Notes: generated from the letters alone by a model not told the origin. Shown: positions 31,731 through 39,666, counted from the stretch's first letter. The stretch: DNA of 64,000 nt from Tribonema minus (GCA_017506865.1 JAFCMP010000057.1:186001-250000); one strand, 5' to 3'. Numbers and translations are program-made.

Positions 31731-32639
31731 CTACACAAAGTGCGATATGCGGATATTGTTCATTGTGCCTGATACTATGACACTCGCAGTGGGGCTCACC
31801 ACCATCGCGAGAGTGTAGACCTGGCCTAAGGTCACGGCCAGAACGGCATTGAAAGACAACGTCGTGTAGCTGGGTCCGTAGCTGCAGACCGCGTATGTAG
31901 ACATTGCTGATGCGACATATACAGCGCTTTGCTTCGATTGCCATTGGAAAGACAAGCCTGCGTTGCTCGTACCCGTCGTCGTGTAGTTGATGTCAACCTC
32001 AACCAGGATATTACTCCCGAGAGCCTGGATCGTCGATGAGGCAACGTCGTAGCGAGTTGATGCACTGACGTTGACGTATGCCTGCGAACTTGGCAACAGG
32101 TAGCGAGCGAGCAAGCCACCGAGGTTTGCACCCGTGATTGCTCCCGTGCTGCTGACGGCCATCACCTCGGTACCCCCTGAACAGAAGCTGTATTTGGCGT
32201 GTGTAGAGACATTGAAGAATAGCGTGTTGGAGTTCACGCCGATCGCGTAGTCTCCTGTCGACGGCGTCGTTACCGGGTAGAGCACGATGCGCGTGCCGGC
32301 AGCGGTGCCCGGAGCACCGACAGTAGTCCCGAACACGACGTCCCCCGTGACGGTCGCCGTGCCCCCCACCGTCAAGTTGCCGGCCACGGCGCCGTTGTTT
32401 TGGTCAATGTAACGCTTTGACGTCTTCCACAGGTCTCGCGTGAGCACCGGCTTGCTGCCGCGTTTGGCGTCTTGCGCGACGCTCAGCGCCAAACGCGCGC
32501 GCTTGTCCGGCGGCGCTACCATCGTCGGTTTCTCGCCGCGTGCGATGCGGGTCTCTATCTCAGCCGTCGTGATGCTAGTGCCCCCGTTCGTCACGAAAAA
32601 ATTCGAAGCGTCGGCGCCAGAGTTCGTGATGGACGCCAT
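31731..32639 (-). CDS. Fibre/spike-like protein, 302 aa
   Basis: After a charged N-terminus there is a repetitive beta-rich stretch (AVAGNLTVGGTATVTGDVVF), then Gly/Ser/Thr-rich sequence and a C-terminal part of alternating hydrophobic residues ending MNNIRISHFV. This is typical of trimeric fibres and host-attachment proteins of phages and PLVs. It has intact ends and sits between the 124-aa protein and the basic 520-aa protein on the same strand. Function is inferred from composition. Confidence 0.55.
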   Translation of the reverse strand: MASITNSGADASNFFVTNGGTSITTAEIETRIARGEKPTMVAPPDKRARLALSVAQDAKRGSKPVLTRDLWKTSKRYIDQNNGAVAGNLTVGGTATVTGDVVFGTTVGAPGTAAGTRIVLYPVTTPSTGDYAIGVNSNTLFFNVSTHAKYSFCSGGTEVMAVSSTGAITGANLGGLLARYLLPSSQAYVNVSASTRYDVASSTIQALGSNILVEVDINYTTTGTSNAGLSFQWQSKQSAVYVASAMSTYAVCSYGPSYTTLSFNAVLAVTLGQVYTLAMVVSPTASVIVSGTMNNIRISHFV

Positions 32640-32709
32640 GGAGTCTGGTAGTGCTGGATAGTGATTTTTTGCGGCTCGTCGCGCACGTCGGCCGCCGGTG
32701 ATGACGCGC

Positions 32710-34272
32710 TCACATCATATTACGGTTGTCGTCGCGCTTCGCGGCGCGCTTCGTGCGGTCGCTCTCCGCGCGCGCCTTTGCTCGCGTTTTTGTGCCGTTG
32801 ACAATGTAGGTCTTAGGCGGCTTCCGCTTCCTATCTTTGTCAGCTGCCGCCTTCTCCTGCATACCGAACGCCTGCCTCGCCACCTCCAGTTCCTTCGCCC
32901 GCTTGATAAGCCTCAATGACTCCATTGTGAGCGCCATCATGTCGGGACTGTCACCCTTCAGTGCATCGGTCGCCGCGTTTGCCGCAGCGATCAACGTGGC
33001 ATCGCCGTGTGTTCTCCCCTGGTGGTAAAGGTGGTGAAACAGCTTGTCGAGGACGCGCTTGCTCTTCGGCTTGGGCGGCGCGGTGAACGGTACTGCGTCG
33101 GGCGCGGGGCCCATCGCGACGGCGGCGTTGAATTCGGGCAGCGGCGCCACTGCGGGCACTGCGGGAACCGCGGCGCGCATCGCCTCCAACGCCGCTGCTG
33201 CCGCAGCTGCGACTTCTGCCGGGTCCTTCGCGGGCGGCGGCGACGGCACGGCTGCGGCGGTGTCAAAATTCACTGTGTCGGGTGTGGCACCATCTCCCGC
33301 ATCCTGGTACACCACAAGCTGACCCGGTGCCCCCAGGTTTACGGGCCCCGCCGGCATGCCGCTCGGCGCGGCGTGGCGCGACAACTCGCCCCGTAGCGTA
33401 TTGAACAGCGCTCCAACCTCTCTCCTCGCCTGCCTGTTCTCGCCGATGATCGAGTTGCCGAATGCATCCTGTTGTTGTGCGATCATGCGCGTCACGCCCG
33501 ACGCGTCACCGAACCCCCGCTGTAAGTCTGCGATCATGCTCTGAATGGGTCCCACGGCGTCACGCAGTGCAGCCGCCACGCCCGGTGGCACATGGGGGAG
33601 CGCGTCGTCCACCTGCATCGGCGCCCCGAGCGCCAGCATCGGCGCAGTCGATCCGTCGTTGAGCGTCATGGGTCGGCCGGTCTGCGCGCCGGTGTGCGTC
33701 ATCCGCCGATGCGCTGTCTGCGATCCCCTCGCTGTGAGCGACTGGTGCACTTGAGTGCCGACGGCGTTCGTCGAGGGGGGACGTGTCTGCGACGCGACCG
33801 CAGCAGTAGAGAGGGCGTCTGTCTGCGACGCGCTCGCGTCAGTCGAGGGATTGAGCGTCTGCGATGCGCTCGCGTCAGTCAAAGGCGTCGCCTGCACGCC
33901 GCGTTCAGCACTGTTCACAGTGGGGTAGTCAGGGAGCACGAACGTGTCTGCGTCCTCAGCCTGCATGTCACACAGCGACACCCCCGCGGGCTCTGGGACA
34001 GGAGCCGTTGCGACGGGTGCTGGAGGCTGTGGCGGTATCAGAAACGGCAGCAGCGACATGAGGTCAGCCGCCCCCCCGCCGCCGCTCCCACCACCGCTCC
34101 CACCGCCGCCGCTGCTGACCACCACCGGCGCGGTCGCGGGCGCAGCTGCTCCCCCCACCCTCACGTTCACTTTGGTGATCTGTGAACGGCTCACGCTCTT
34201 GTGCTTCAAGAACACCGTCTTCTTGCGCTTGACCGCCTTCTTCTTCTTCCGATACAACACTTTCTTAGACAT
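32710..34272 (-). CDS. Basic/Pro-Ala-rich 520-aa protein (virion core candidate)
   Basis: The N-terminus is strongly basic (KVLYRKKKKAVKRKKTV), followed by VNVRVGG, a Gly-rich linker and a repeat region with recurring ASQT units (about residues 130-190). The C-terminus is again basic (DRKRKPPKTY, TKRAAKRDD). Positively charged ends suit DNA or capsid-interior contact, but no family is recognised. A ttaaaatgtt motif lies 19 bases upstream of the ATG. It lies directly downstream of the ATPase gene. Confidence 0.6.
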   Translation of the reverse strand: MSKKVLYRKKKKAVKRKKTVFLKHKSVSRSQITKVNVRVGGAAAPATAPVVVSSGGGGSGGGSGGGGAADLMSLLPFLIPPQPPAPVATAPVPEPAGVSLCDMQAEDADTFVLPDYPTVNSAERGVQATPLTDASASQTLNPSTDASASQTDALSTAAVASQTRPPSTNAVGTQVHQSLTARGSQTAHRRMTHTGAQTGRPMTLNDGSTAPMLALGAPMQVDDALPHVPPGVAAALRDAVGPIQSMIADLQRGFGDASGVTRMIAQQQDAFGNSIIGENRQARREVGALFNTLRGELSRHAAPSGMPAGPVNLGAPGQLVVYQDAGDGATPDTVNFDTAAAVPSPPPAKDPAEVAAAAAAALEAMRAAVPAVPAVAPLPEFNAAVAMGPAPDAVPFTAPPKPKSKRVLDKLFHHLYHQGRTHGDATLIAAANAATDALKGDSPDMMALTMESLRLIKRAKELEVARQAFGMQEKAAADKDRKRKPPKTYIVNGTKTRAKARAESDRTKRAAKRDDNRNMM

Positions 34273-34290
34273 CAGTGCTCACCATCATCT

Positions 34291-34300
34291 AACATTTTAA
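34291..34300 (-). promoter_or_regulatory. Candidate late promoter motif (ttaaaatgtt)
   Basis: Minus strand, 19 bases upstream of the ATG at 34272. Confidence 0.35.
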
Positions 34301-34304
34301 TACA

Positions 34305-35114
34305 TTAATAGCTGTTGGTCAACACTTGTCGTATCAGGTCGGCAAACATATAGCCGTAGGGCTCGGCGGTGAAGTAGTTGAATTGTCTTTCGAATTCGCC
34401 CTTCGAGCAGAACCCCGACACCTCCTCGTACATCTCGTCCAATTCAACCCGACTGTGTGTTTTGAAGAGGATGAAGTGAGTTGAGTTAAGACGGAGTGCG
34501 CGCGGAACACCGCTACGCATCGTTTGAGCAGCAAGGATGACGCTTAGACCTAGCCCCCCGGCGACGTGTCTGCTACGAAGAACACAATTAGGGAATGTGT
34601 TGCGACCACCTCGCGAAAATATCGCGCTATTCTGGCAATCATCGCAGAACAGACAGAAGCTGGGTCGCTTCGGCACCACCGGCATGAAGCCGCGTTGTTC
34701 CAACAGCGCCTCATCGAAATAAGTGACCGGTTCCCCGTTCGTGTACTTGGCGTGCGCGATGGCGTACTCTAAGTCCTTTCTGTACGCGTCGCCCACGGCC
34801 TCACACGCAGCGACAATCTCGTCCAGCGACTTGAACACGTTTGGCCCGATGTCACTGTATATCTTGTCGTCAGGTTTGAGAATATTCTGATACAGAGTGT
34901 TGGAGTTGGCGGTAGGGCTGATGATGAACAAGTGTGTTATCGTGCCCTCCCGTTGCATTATTGCTATGAGCGCGGTTGCGAGGTAGGACTTCCCGCTGCC
35001 TGTGTGACCAACGAGAGTGACGATTGCTGGCACGCGGGACAGGTAACGCGATTCGAGGGGTTGCACTTTGGGATGATTGGCATTGAGATCTGGGATTGCG
35101 CGCGGTTTCTTCAT
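34305..35114 (-). CDS. Genome-packaging ATPase (FtsK/HerA, A32-like)
   Basis: 269 aa. Walker A GHTGSGKS (36-43), Walker B CLFCDD (154-159) and a sensor-like AAQT (195-198), as in the packaging ATPases of Polintons, PLVs, virophages and NCLDVs. The enzyme would drive viral DNA into the capsid. Length and motif spacing are normal and no lesions are visible. It starts at the ATG at 35114, followed directly by MKKPRAIPDL. Confidence 0.92.
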   Translation of the reverse strand: MKKPRAIPDLNANHPKVQPLESRYLSRVPAIVTLVGHTGSGKSYLATALIAIMQREGTITHLFIISPTANSNTLYQNILKPDDKIYSDIGPNVFKSLDEIVAACEAVGDAYRKDLEYAIAHAKYTNGEPVTYFDEALLEQRGFMPVVPKRPSFCLFCDDCQNSAIFSRGGRNTFPNCVLRSRHVAGGLGLSVILAAQTMRSGVPRALRLNSTHFILFKTHSRVELDEMYEEVSGFCSKGEFERQFNYFTAEPYGYMFADLIRQVLTNSY

Positions 35115-35135
35115 TTACATGTCACAACACAATTT

Positions 35136-35590
35136 TTACACGAAATTGATGGTGTGGGCAGCCGTGAACTTGGCGCGCTTCATGTCCTGGACGACGTCGC
35201 CGTGGCTTGCCCTCAGAGCCGCCAGCTCCTCCTTCAGTCCTGCGAGTTCGTCGGTGTGCGTGTTCATACGATCCATGAACACCTCCGCATCGATAAAGTC
35301 AACGTCCATGTCGTCATCCGAAGCATCTTCCAGTGCGGGCGCTGCCGCCTCCGGTGCGGGCGCAGGCGCGCGCGCGACCACCGGCGTCGGCGCGACTGAC
35401 CTTCGGTCAGGCCTCTGGCCAGTCACTGACGGTCAACCTCCGGCGCGGGCGCCACCTTCGCAGGGGGACCAGGTGCCACCTCCGCGGGGGCGGGAGGGTC
35501 CGCGGCGGTTACCGCCTTGGCTTCGAGTGACGCTCGACGGGCGGCCAGACACTTTGCGAACGCCGCCTGTTGAAGTTCCGTTCTCGGCAT
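35136..35590 (-). pseudogene. PLV protein split by a frame break (55-aa and 96-aa parts)
   Basis: The first part starts at 35590 (MPRTELQQAAFAKCLAARRA), a basic Ala-rich helix of a style seen in viral DNA-associated proteins, followed by Pro/Ala linker, and ends at a TGA at 35423-35425. The second part is open from 35426 in another frame and holds an acidic segment (DASDDDMDVDFIDAEVFMD) and a coiled coil. The break coincides with the 31-bp structured element at 35395-35425, a shortened form of the one in the helicase linker, so loss of 5 bp may have caused it. Transcribed divergently from the 64-aa gene, with about 33 bp between starts. Confidence 0.55.
35395..35425. repeat. 31-bp structured element (second copy)
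   Basis: Begins gactgaccttcggtcagg and ends ctggccagtc. The outer ends pair, and each inner half (accttcggt, gcctctggc) can form a mini-hairpin, giving a cloverleaf-like fold. Compared with 24524-24559 it lacks one ggcct unit. Confidence 0.65.
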
Positions 35591-35623
35591 TGTTTTCTCT
35601 TGTTACAGTGTACCACAGAAAAT

Positions 35624-35818
35624 ATGGCGCAGATCGTCACTGTCGACTTGTCGCGTTTCATCACCGACGCTCCCTTCTCGAGCGAAAAGTACAATCGGAT
35701 AGTGGCGAACATACGCAAGACGGAGGCGAAGCAGCAGCGTCAGCTCAATAATATCTCGCTGAAAAAAGTAAGAGAGGACTTCGAGAGGCATGTCAATATC
35801 GGCGCAGCAGCCGAATGA
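35624..35818 (+). CDS. PLV small protein, 64 aa
   Basis: Starts MAQIVTVDLSRFITDAPF and continues as a charged helix (NIRKTEAKQQRQLNN, KVREDFERHV). It overlaps the start of the minor capsid gene by 29 bases in another frame, a tight arrangement that suggests co-expression. No family recognised. Confidence 0.55.
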   Translation: MAQIVTVDLSRFITDAPFSSEKYNRIVANIRKTEAKQQRQLNNISLKKVREDFERHVNIGAAAE

Positions 35819-36562
35819 CAGCAACGTGTACGTGTCGAGCTTGTGGACGACGAGGACGGGTGACTACCACAACGACGTGGAGATAACGCTGCCAAGGCCC
35901 ATCATCGCGGCGGACGGCTACAGCTTGAAGATGAGCATACTGTCCCTCACGATCGCGAGCACGCAGATGGCAGTCAATGTTTACACGAACTCATTGACGA
36001 TTTCGGGCATCACGGCGACACTCACGCCCGGGAACTACTCGGCGACGGTCCTCGCCGCGGCCCTCACGTCGCTGTTCCCCACCCGCTCCGTCGCGTTCAA
36101 CACACTTACCAGCAAGAAGACGTTTTCGAGCGCGACGTCGATGGTGATCAGCGGCTCGATGTGCGACATCTTGGGCATTTCGCAGGGCGCGAGCGGTTTG
36201 GTGATCTCGAGCCAACAAAATGTTGACTTGTCTGGTAACGACGCTATATATGTCTACACAAGTCTATCGGTCGACTCCCTCAACGCCGCCCAAGTCAGTA
36301 AGAAAGGGCTCCTCGCCCTCGTGCAGAACAACGTCCCCCCCCTCGGCATCCTGCACTACTGGGACCCAGACTGCCGGCAGGGGGCATCATCGGCGACCGA
36401 AGTGTTTTTGGCTTCCATCTGTCATTGGCTGACAGTCGCGGGCGTGGTCTTTTGGCTTCGTTGCCATTTTCAGCAATGATCAAGATCACTCAAGTAGCGA
36501 CCGGTGTGCGCGACCTCCGACTCGAATGCCCGGGGTCGCTAACAGCGAATTTCGATCAATAA
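35790..36562 (+). pseudogene. Minor capsid (penton) protein, one frameshift in a G-run
   Basis: The frame from 35790 (MSISAQQPNDSNVYVSSLW) runs through a beta-rich jelly-roll-type sequence and the segment LSGNDAIYVYTSLSVDSLNA to DPDCRQG. It then crosses the G-run at 36380-36384. After a shift in that run, a second frame continues without gap to the TAA at 36560-36562, carrying LRLECPGSLTANFDQ, a typical minor-capsid C-terminus of PLVs. Total length is about 257 codons. The product would form the capsid vertices. The lesion lies in a homopolymer, so sequencing error is as likely as mutation. Placed directly before the pVI-like and major capsid genes, as usual. Confidence 0.75.
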
Positions 36563-36570
36563 AATATTTG
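36558..36570 (+). promoter_or_regulatory. Candidate late promoter motif (aataaaatattt)
   Basis: About 21 bases upstream of the ATG at 36591, overlapping the stop codon of the minor capsid gene. A variant of the aataaaatgttg motif seen before other virion genes. Confidence 0.4.
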
Positions 36571-36590
36571 TTTACATTGAAACGTTTGCC

Positions 36591-36959
36591 ATGGGTTTCG
36601 GTTCGTGGCTCTCTAAGAAGATCTTTCGCCCTGCTGGTCGCTTCTTAGGCAAAGCCGTGAAAGGTGTCGGTGTTGCCGCGAAATGGATAGGGCACCACGC
36701 ATGACCCGTGTTGCGCGTAGGTACTGGAATCCTGAGAGACGTCGCGGCCAACCCCCTTGCGCAGGCCGCGGCGAGTGCGGTGCTAAGGCCTGAAGCGGGG
36801 CTCGCAATGAACGGGATCAGCGCAGCTGCTGGCTTCGCGAATTCGGTTACGCGCGCGGCGCCCGCGATCGCCAACGGTTTCAGAACAGCCAACGGCGCGC
36901 AGAGATCGGTGCAAGATCTTGCAAGACTACAGCAACAATATCATCAGCTGAGGCGGTGA
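36591..36959 (+). pseudogene. Small amphipathic (pVI-like) protein with in-frame TGA
   Basis: One reading frame of 123 codons is interrupted by TGA at 36702-36704. The N-terminal part is Gly-rich and amphipathic (MGFGSWLSKKIFRP, then GKAVKGVGVAAKWIG), resembling membrane-active or capsid-interior proteins such as adenovirus pVI. The part after the stop is Ala-rich and ends in QDLARLQQQYHQLRR. Its place between minor and major capsid genes fits a capsid cement or membrane-penetration role; this is inference. The stop may be a true nonsense mutation. Confidence 0.5.
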
Positions 36960-36968
36960 AATCCAGTG

Positions 36969-36980
36969 AATAAAATGTTG
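36969..36980 (+). promoter_or_regulatory. Candidate late promoter motif before the major capsid gene (aataaaatgttg)
   Basis: Ends 19 bases before the ATG at 37000. Similar motifs precede the 124-aa gene (31717-31730), the 520-aa gene (34291-34300) and the pVI-like gene (36558-36570). Confidence 0.45.
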
Positions 36981-37015
36981 TTGTTACTTCAACATTGAGA
37001 TGAGTGTGCCCGCAG

Positions 37016-37104
37016 GTGAGCCGTGTGATGGAGTCAAATGTTTTGTGGACCGAGTGCCGTAAAATACGCACATGCTTAACCTGCTCTGTTTCTGTTGTTC
37101 ACAG
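37016..37104 (+). other. Spliceosomal-type intron 1 in the major capsid gene (89 bp)
   Basis: Donor gca-G|GTGAGC, acceptor with a pyrimidine-rich tract (ctctgtttctgttgttcacag). Splicing joins MSVPA to ALAYPQSK in frame. Confidence 0.75.
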
Positions 37105-37423
37105 CCCTCGCCTACCCGCAGAGCAAGGCAGTGGCCGTTTCTGCGGTGTCATCCAAGTTCTCGAATGTGCCCGTTTCGGGAAGCTTCAGCGGAGGTCAAG
37201 TCGTGAGCATTGACATCGCTGGAAGCGGGCAGCGCTCTTGCTGGCTAGATCCTTCGGCGACCATCCTGAACTTCACCGTGACGGTAAACCTTAATGGAGG
37301 AACGGCCCCAACGTGGGCGAGTCATGGATATTCGTTCATCCAGAGCCTCAACCTGTACGCATCCGCGGGATCGACGCAGATAGAAAGTGTGGCTCAATAC
37401 AATGCGCTCCACGCGGCACTCAG

Positions 37424-37517
37424 GTGGGTGGGTGACAGATATGAGCTTGCTCAGGCTGCCCACGTATATACAATGTTCATTTATGCCCTCACACATGCGT
37501 TGCCTTTGTTTCCCCAG
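37424..37517 (+). other. Spliceosomal-type intron 2 in the major capsid gene (94 bp)
   Basis: Donor ctcAG|GTGGGTG, acceptor tttgtttccccag|GG. At 94 bp it would shift the frame if retained; its removal joins NALHAALR to DCCTSQDM in frame. Confidence 0.72.
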
Positions 37518-38455
37518 GGATTGCTGCACGAGCCAGGACATGGTCAGGACTCGGGACAGTATTACGTTGGGTGCCGACCCCACTCGTCTCCGCTCGCCTG
37601 TCCCGAATGTGTACTCGACGACGACGACGGCGACATAGTATGCTATCCCGCTCGTCAGTGTAATCGAAACCCTTTCGAACACCGATAGATACCTACCCCT
37701 CCACGCGCTTAGTTCGCCGCTTCGCCTTGACATCGAGCTCGCCAGTGCGGCCTCGGCGATCGCGAGCGGGGGCACTGCGGCTGCTACATCGGCGACGTAT
37801 GCAATCACCGGCGTCACTCTCGACTGCGAGTACATCACGCTTGCAGACGACGCCCACCGCTCGATCTGCGCGCTCACGAACAACCAGTTCGCTTGGTCGA
37901 GCTCCCAGTGGAAGACGTACCGCACAGTGCACATGGCCGGCGCTATGTCCAACGCCATTATGATCCCCAGTCGCGTGTCCTCCATGAAGTCGCTGCTCAT
38001 TGCGCAAAGGGAGGCCGCTGCAGAGTTCGACCTCTCAAAGTCGTCAGTCACACAACGACTGCGCAATAACCTAAAACAATATCAAGTAAGGTGCGGCTCA
38101 CAGTACATCAATGCTACACCTGTCAGCGCGACTGGAACTGCCCTTCCCGCCTACATCGAAGCAGTGAAGGTCTTCAGCAACCCGGCAAGCGAATCCGGCT
38201 GCGGTCTGTTCGCGTCCGACTCCTGGGCACTCGATACGAACGTCGCGCCCACATCCAGTTCTATGGAGGGCTCGTTCATCATCGGGGTAGAGCTTGAAGC
38301 ATTTTCGCAGAACGCGAAGCTCATTTCGGGTCATTCGACGTCTGCCAACAGCCTGGTGGCAGAGATCGCCTTTGCATCCACGCCGCTCGGAGTGAACATC
38401 GACTGCTTCTGTGAGGCAGACGAATCCTTCTTCATAGACGGCAACACGAAGCAGT

Positions 38456-38863
38456 TCACCGTGGCTGCTTGAGCTTCGTATCCACGAGCTCCAGATGCAT
38501 CTGTGTGTAGTGATGTCCGATGGCGGCCGCCAGTGCCTGTGTGGACTGAACGAGCACCCTGACTTTCAGGCGCCGGGGCGGCTGTGTGAAATACAAGACG
38601 CCGTCGCCGTTGTTGACGCCGCTGATGAGCGCCGCAGTCACCCAGCCGTCACTGACTATGCTGGTATCAAACGAGCGGGTGATCTCGGGGGCTTTGAACT
38701 GCAGAATGTAGCCCACGGCAGGGGTCAATGTGGCCGCGACAAAATTCACAGTCGCTTTGTACGCAGCAGGTGGAATGTACGGCACGTTCACCTCGTAATT
38801 CGCAGTCGTGTCGCTCGCGTTCACTGCGTCTGCTGAGCGAATCGTGAATGCGTAATTGTCCAT
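38456..38863 (-). CDS. PLV conserved protein, 135 aa (virion candidate)
   Basis: Starts MDNYAFTIRSADAVNASDT. The product is beta-rich, with ANYEVNVPYIPPAAYKATVN, LQFKAPEITRSFDTS and YFTQPPRRLKVRVLVQ. This layout, one predicted beta-sandwich near the major capsid gene, is recurrent in PLVs; function unknown. An upstream in-frame TTG (38929) is less likely because it lies inside the TIR. A caaaaaaatcac sequence precedes it, and a similar one precedes the fibre gene. It overlaps the end of the major capsid gene convergently. Confidence 0.6.
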   Translation of the reverse strand: MDNYAFTIRSADAVNASDTTANYEVNVPYIPPAAYKATVNFVAATLTPAVGYILQFKAPEITRSFDTSIVSDGWVTAALISGVNNGDGVLYFTQPPRRLKVRVLVQSTQALAAAIGHHYTQMHLELVDTKLKQPR

Positions 38864-39002
38864 TGCAAGCAATGATACATGTAACTTGTGATTTTTTTGA
38901 ACGTTTTGCGCATTGTCGCGATATGTCAAACTTGAACTTGAAGTTCACTTGAGACTTGAAGTTCACATGAGCCTTCAGGTGAGGGGATAGGGACGGGGCC
39001 AC

Positions 39003-39215
39003 GTCCCCCCTCACTCACCCTCCTTCAGCCGCTCCCGTTCCTTCCATCCCATCAATGCTAACTTTTTTGCATTTCTAAGATTTCTTGCTTATATAGCAAA
39101 AAAGTCCCAGAGATGGGGAATTTGAGATGGGGAGTTGAAGTTGACAGTTGAAGTTGCGAAAAGTTGAGCACTGATGAGATGGAAGGAATGGAAGCGATCG
39201 AAGGGAGGGTGGAGA
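39003..39215. repeat. Foldback module within the right TIR
   Basis: Mirror of 18445-18655. Frames of about 73 codons in this part of both TIRs are duplicated only because the TIR is duplicated, and have no recognisable motif. Confidence 0.65.
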
Positions 39216-39424
39216 GGTGGCGAATGTCCAATCCCCCGCACCGTGGCCCGTCACCCTAGCCCTATGTCTGCCGTGCACCTGGCCTCCACGGCACACGCGG
39301 CGCCGGCCTCAGAGGCGCCTAACCCCGTGGCCGAGTGATGGGGTGCGCTCATCTGATTCTACTGACTGCCTGCGCACGCGCACATCCGCCGACGGCGCCC
39401 CCGCACGCCGCGCGAGCCGCGTCA

Positions 39425-39550
39425 CCACCGCAGTGTAGGTTTACTGAACATCAGCGCAGATTAGGGCTACTGAGCATCAGCGCAGACTAGGGCTTCTTGA
39501 GCATCACCGCAGGTGGGGGTTACTGAGCATCAGCGCAGACTAGGGCTGAG
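39425..39550 (-). repeat. TIR iterons (right)
   Basis: Mirror of 18115-18240, with two or three substitutions relative to the left copy. Confidence 0.7.
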
Positions 39551-39581
39551 CACTAAGCCCGTCATTAATATATCATTAATA

Positions 39582-39630
39582 TTTCCGGGAACTTTCCCAG
39601 GATTCCCAGGAACGTTCCTGGAACGTTCCA
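39582..39630. promoter_or_regulatory. Cluster of GGAACGTTCC-type palindromes beside the tip (right)
   Basis: Mirror of 18032-18080 with the same two decamers and degenerate half-sites. Confidence 0.6.
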
Positions 39631-39631
39631 A

Positions 39632-39661
39632 TGTTCAGTGTAAATCGATTTACACTGAACA
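39632..39661. other. Terminal 30-bp perfect palindrome, right
   Basis: Identical to 18001-18030. It ends in AACA directly before the right target duplication. Confidence 0.9.
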
Positions 39662-39666
39662 GCTAG
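39662..39666 (+). repeat. Target site duplication, right (GCTAG)
   Basis: The 5 bp directly after the provirus. Followed by C, it restores the GCTAGC found uninterrupted at 53062-53067. Confidence 0.8.

Larger units (their letters stand above)
37000..38472 (+). pseudogene. Major capsid protein (double jelly-roll) with two GT-AG introns and one in-frame TAG
   Basis: Exons 37000-37015, 37105-37423 and 37518-38472 join to one frame of about 430 codons. Intron 1 (37016-37104, 89 bp) begins GTGAGC and ends TTCACAG; intron 2 (37424-37517, 94 bp) begins GTGGGT and ends TTTCCCCAG. Removing each restores the frame exactly. Exon 1 encodes only MSVPA plus one base. The mature sequence shows PLV capsid hallmarks: FSGGQVVSIDIAGSGQRSCW and LNFTVTVNLNGG early, DRYLPLHALSSPLRLDIELA in the centre, and a C-terminal RCGSQYINATPVS leading into the second jelly roll. 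A TAG at 37636-37638 interrupts exon 3. Otherwise the frame is open. The product would be the hexon-forming capsid protein. It overlaps the convergent 135-aa gene by 17 bases. Confidence 0.82.
18001..39661. mobile_element. Integrated Polinton-like virus (PLV provirus), 21,661 bp
   Basis: The element begins TGTT and ends AACA, the TG/CA termini typical of rve-integrase substrates, and is flanked by a 5-bp duplication. It has 736/737-bp TIRs. It encodes the PLV hallmarks: double-jelly-roll major capsid protein, minor capsid protein, FtsK/HerA packaging ATPase, rve integrase, tyrosine recombinase and a polymerase-helicase. No capsid maturation protease is seen. Coding sections look GC-richer than the surrounding host DNA by eye. 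Several genes carry frameshifts or stops, so this copy is probably not autonomous. A non-viral stretch and a third TIR-like module in the middle indicate a composite history. Confidence 0.93.
38925..39661 (-). repeat. PLV terminal inverted repeat, right
   Basis: Reverse complement of the left TIR with the same internal order. Differences from the left copy include single substitutions in the iterons and the GC-rich segment. The 135-aa protein gene starts just inside it. Confidence 0.95.

Noticed and set aside
36702..36704. Reassigned TGA (Trp) in the virus
   Set aside because: Other lesions are frameshifts and a TAG, so recoding of TGA would not explain the pattern; the host NBP35 and other genes give no sign of recoding.
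37609..37638. A 30-bp GT...AG micro-intron that would remove the TAG from the major capsid gene
   Set aside because: The length divides by three and the ends match GT/AG, but 30 bp is far shorter than the two well-supported introns (89 and 94 bp), and there is no pyrimidine tract or room for a branch point. A nonsense change is simpler.
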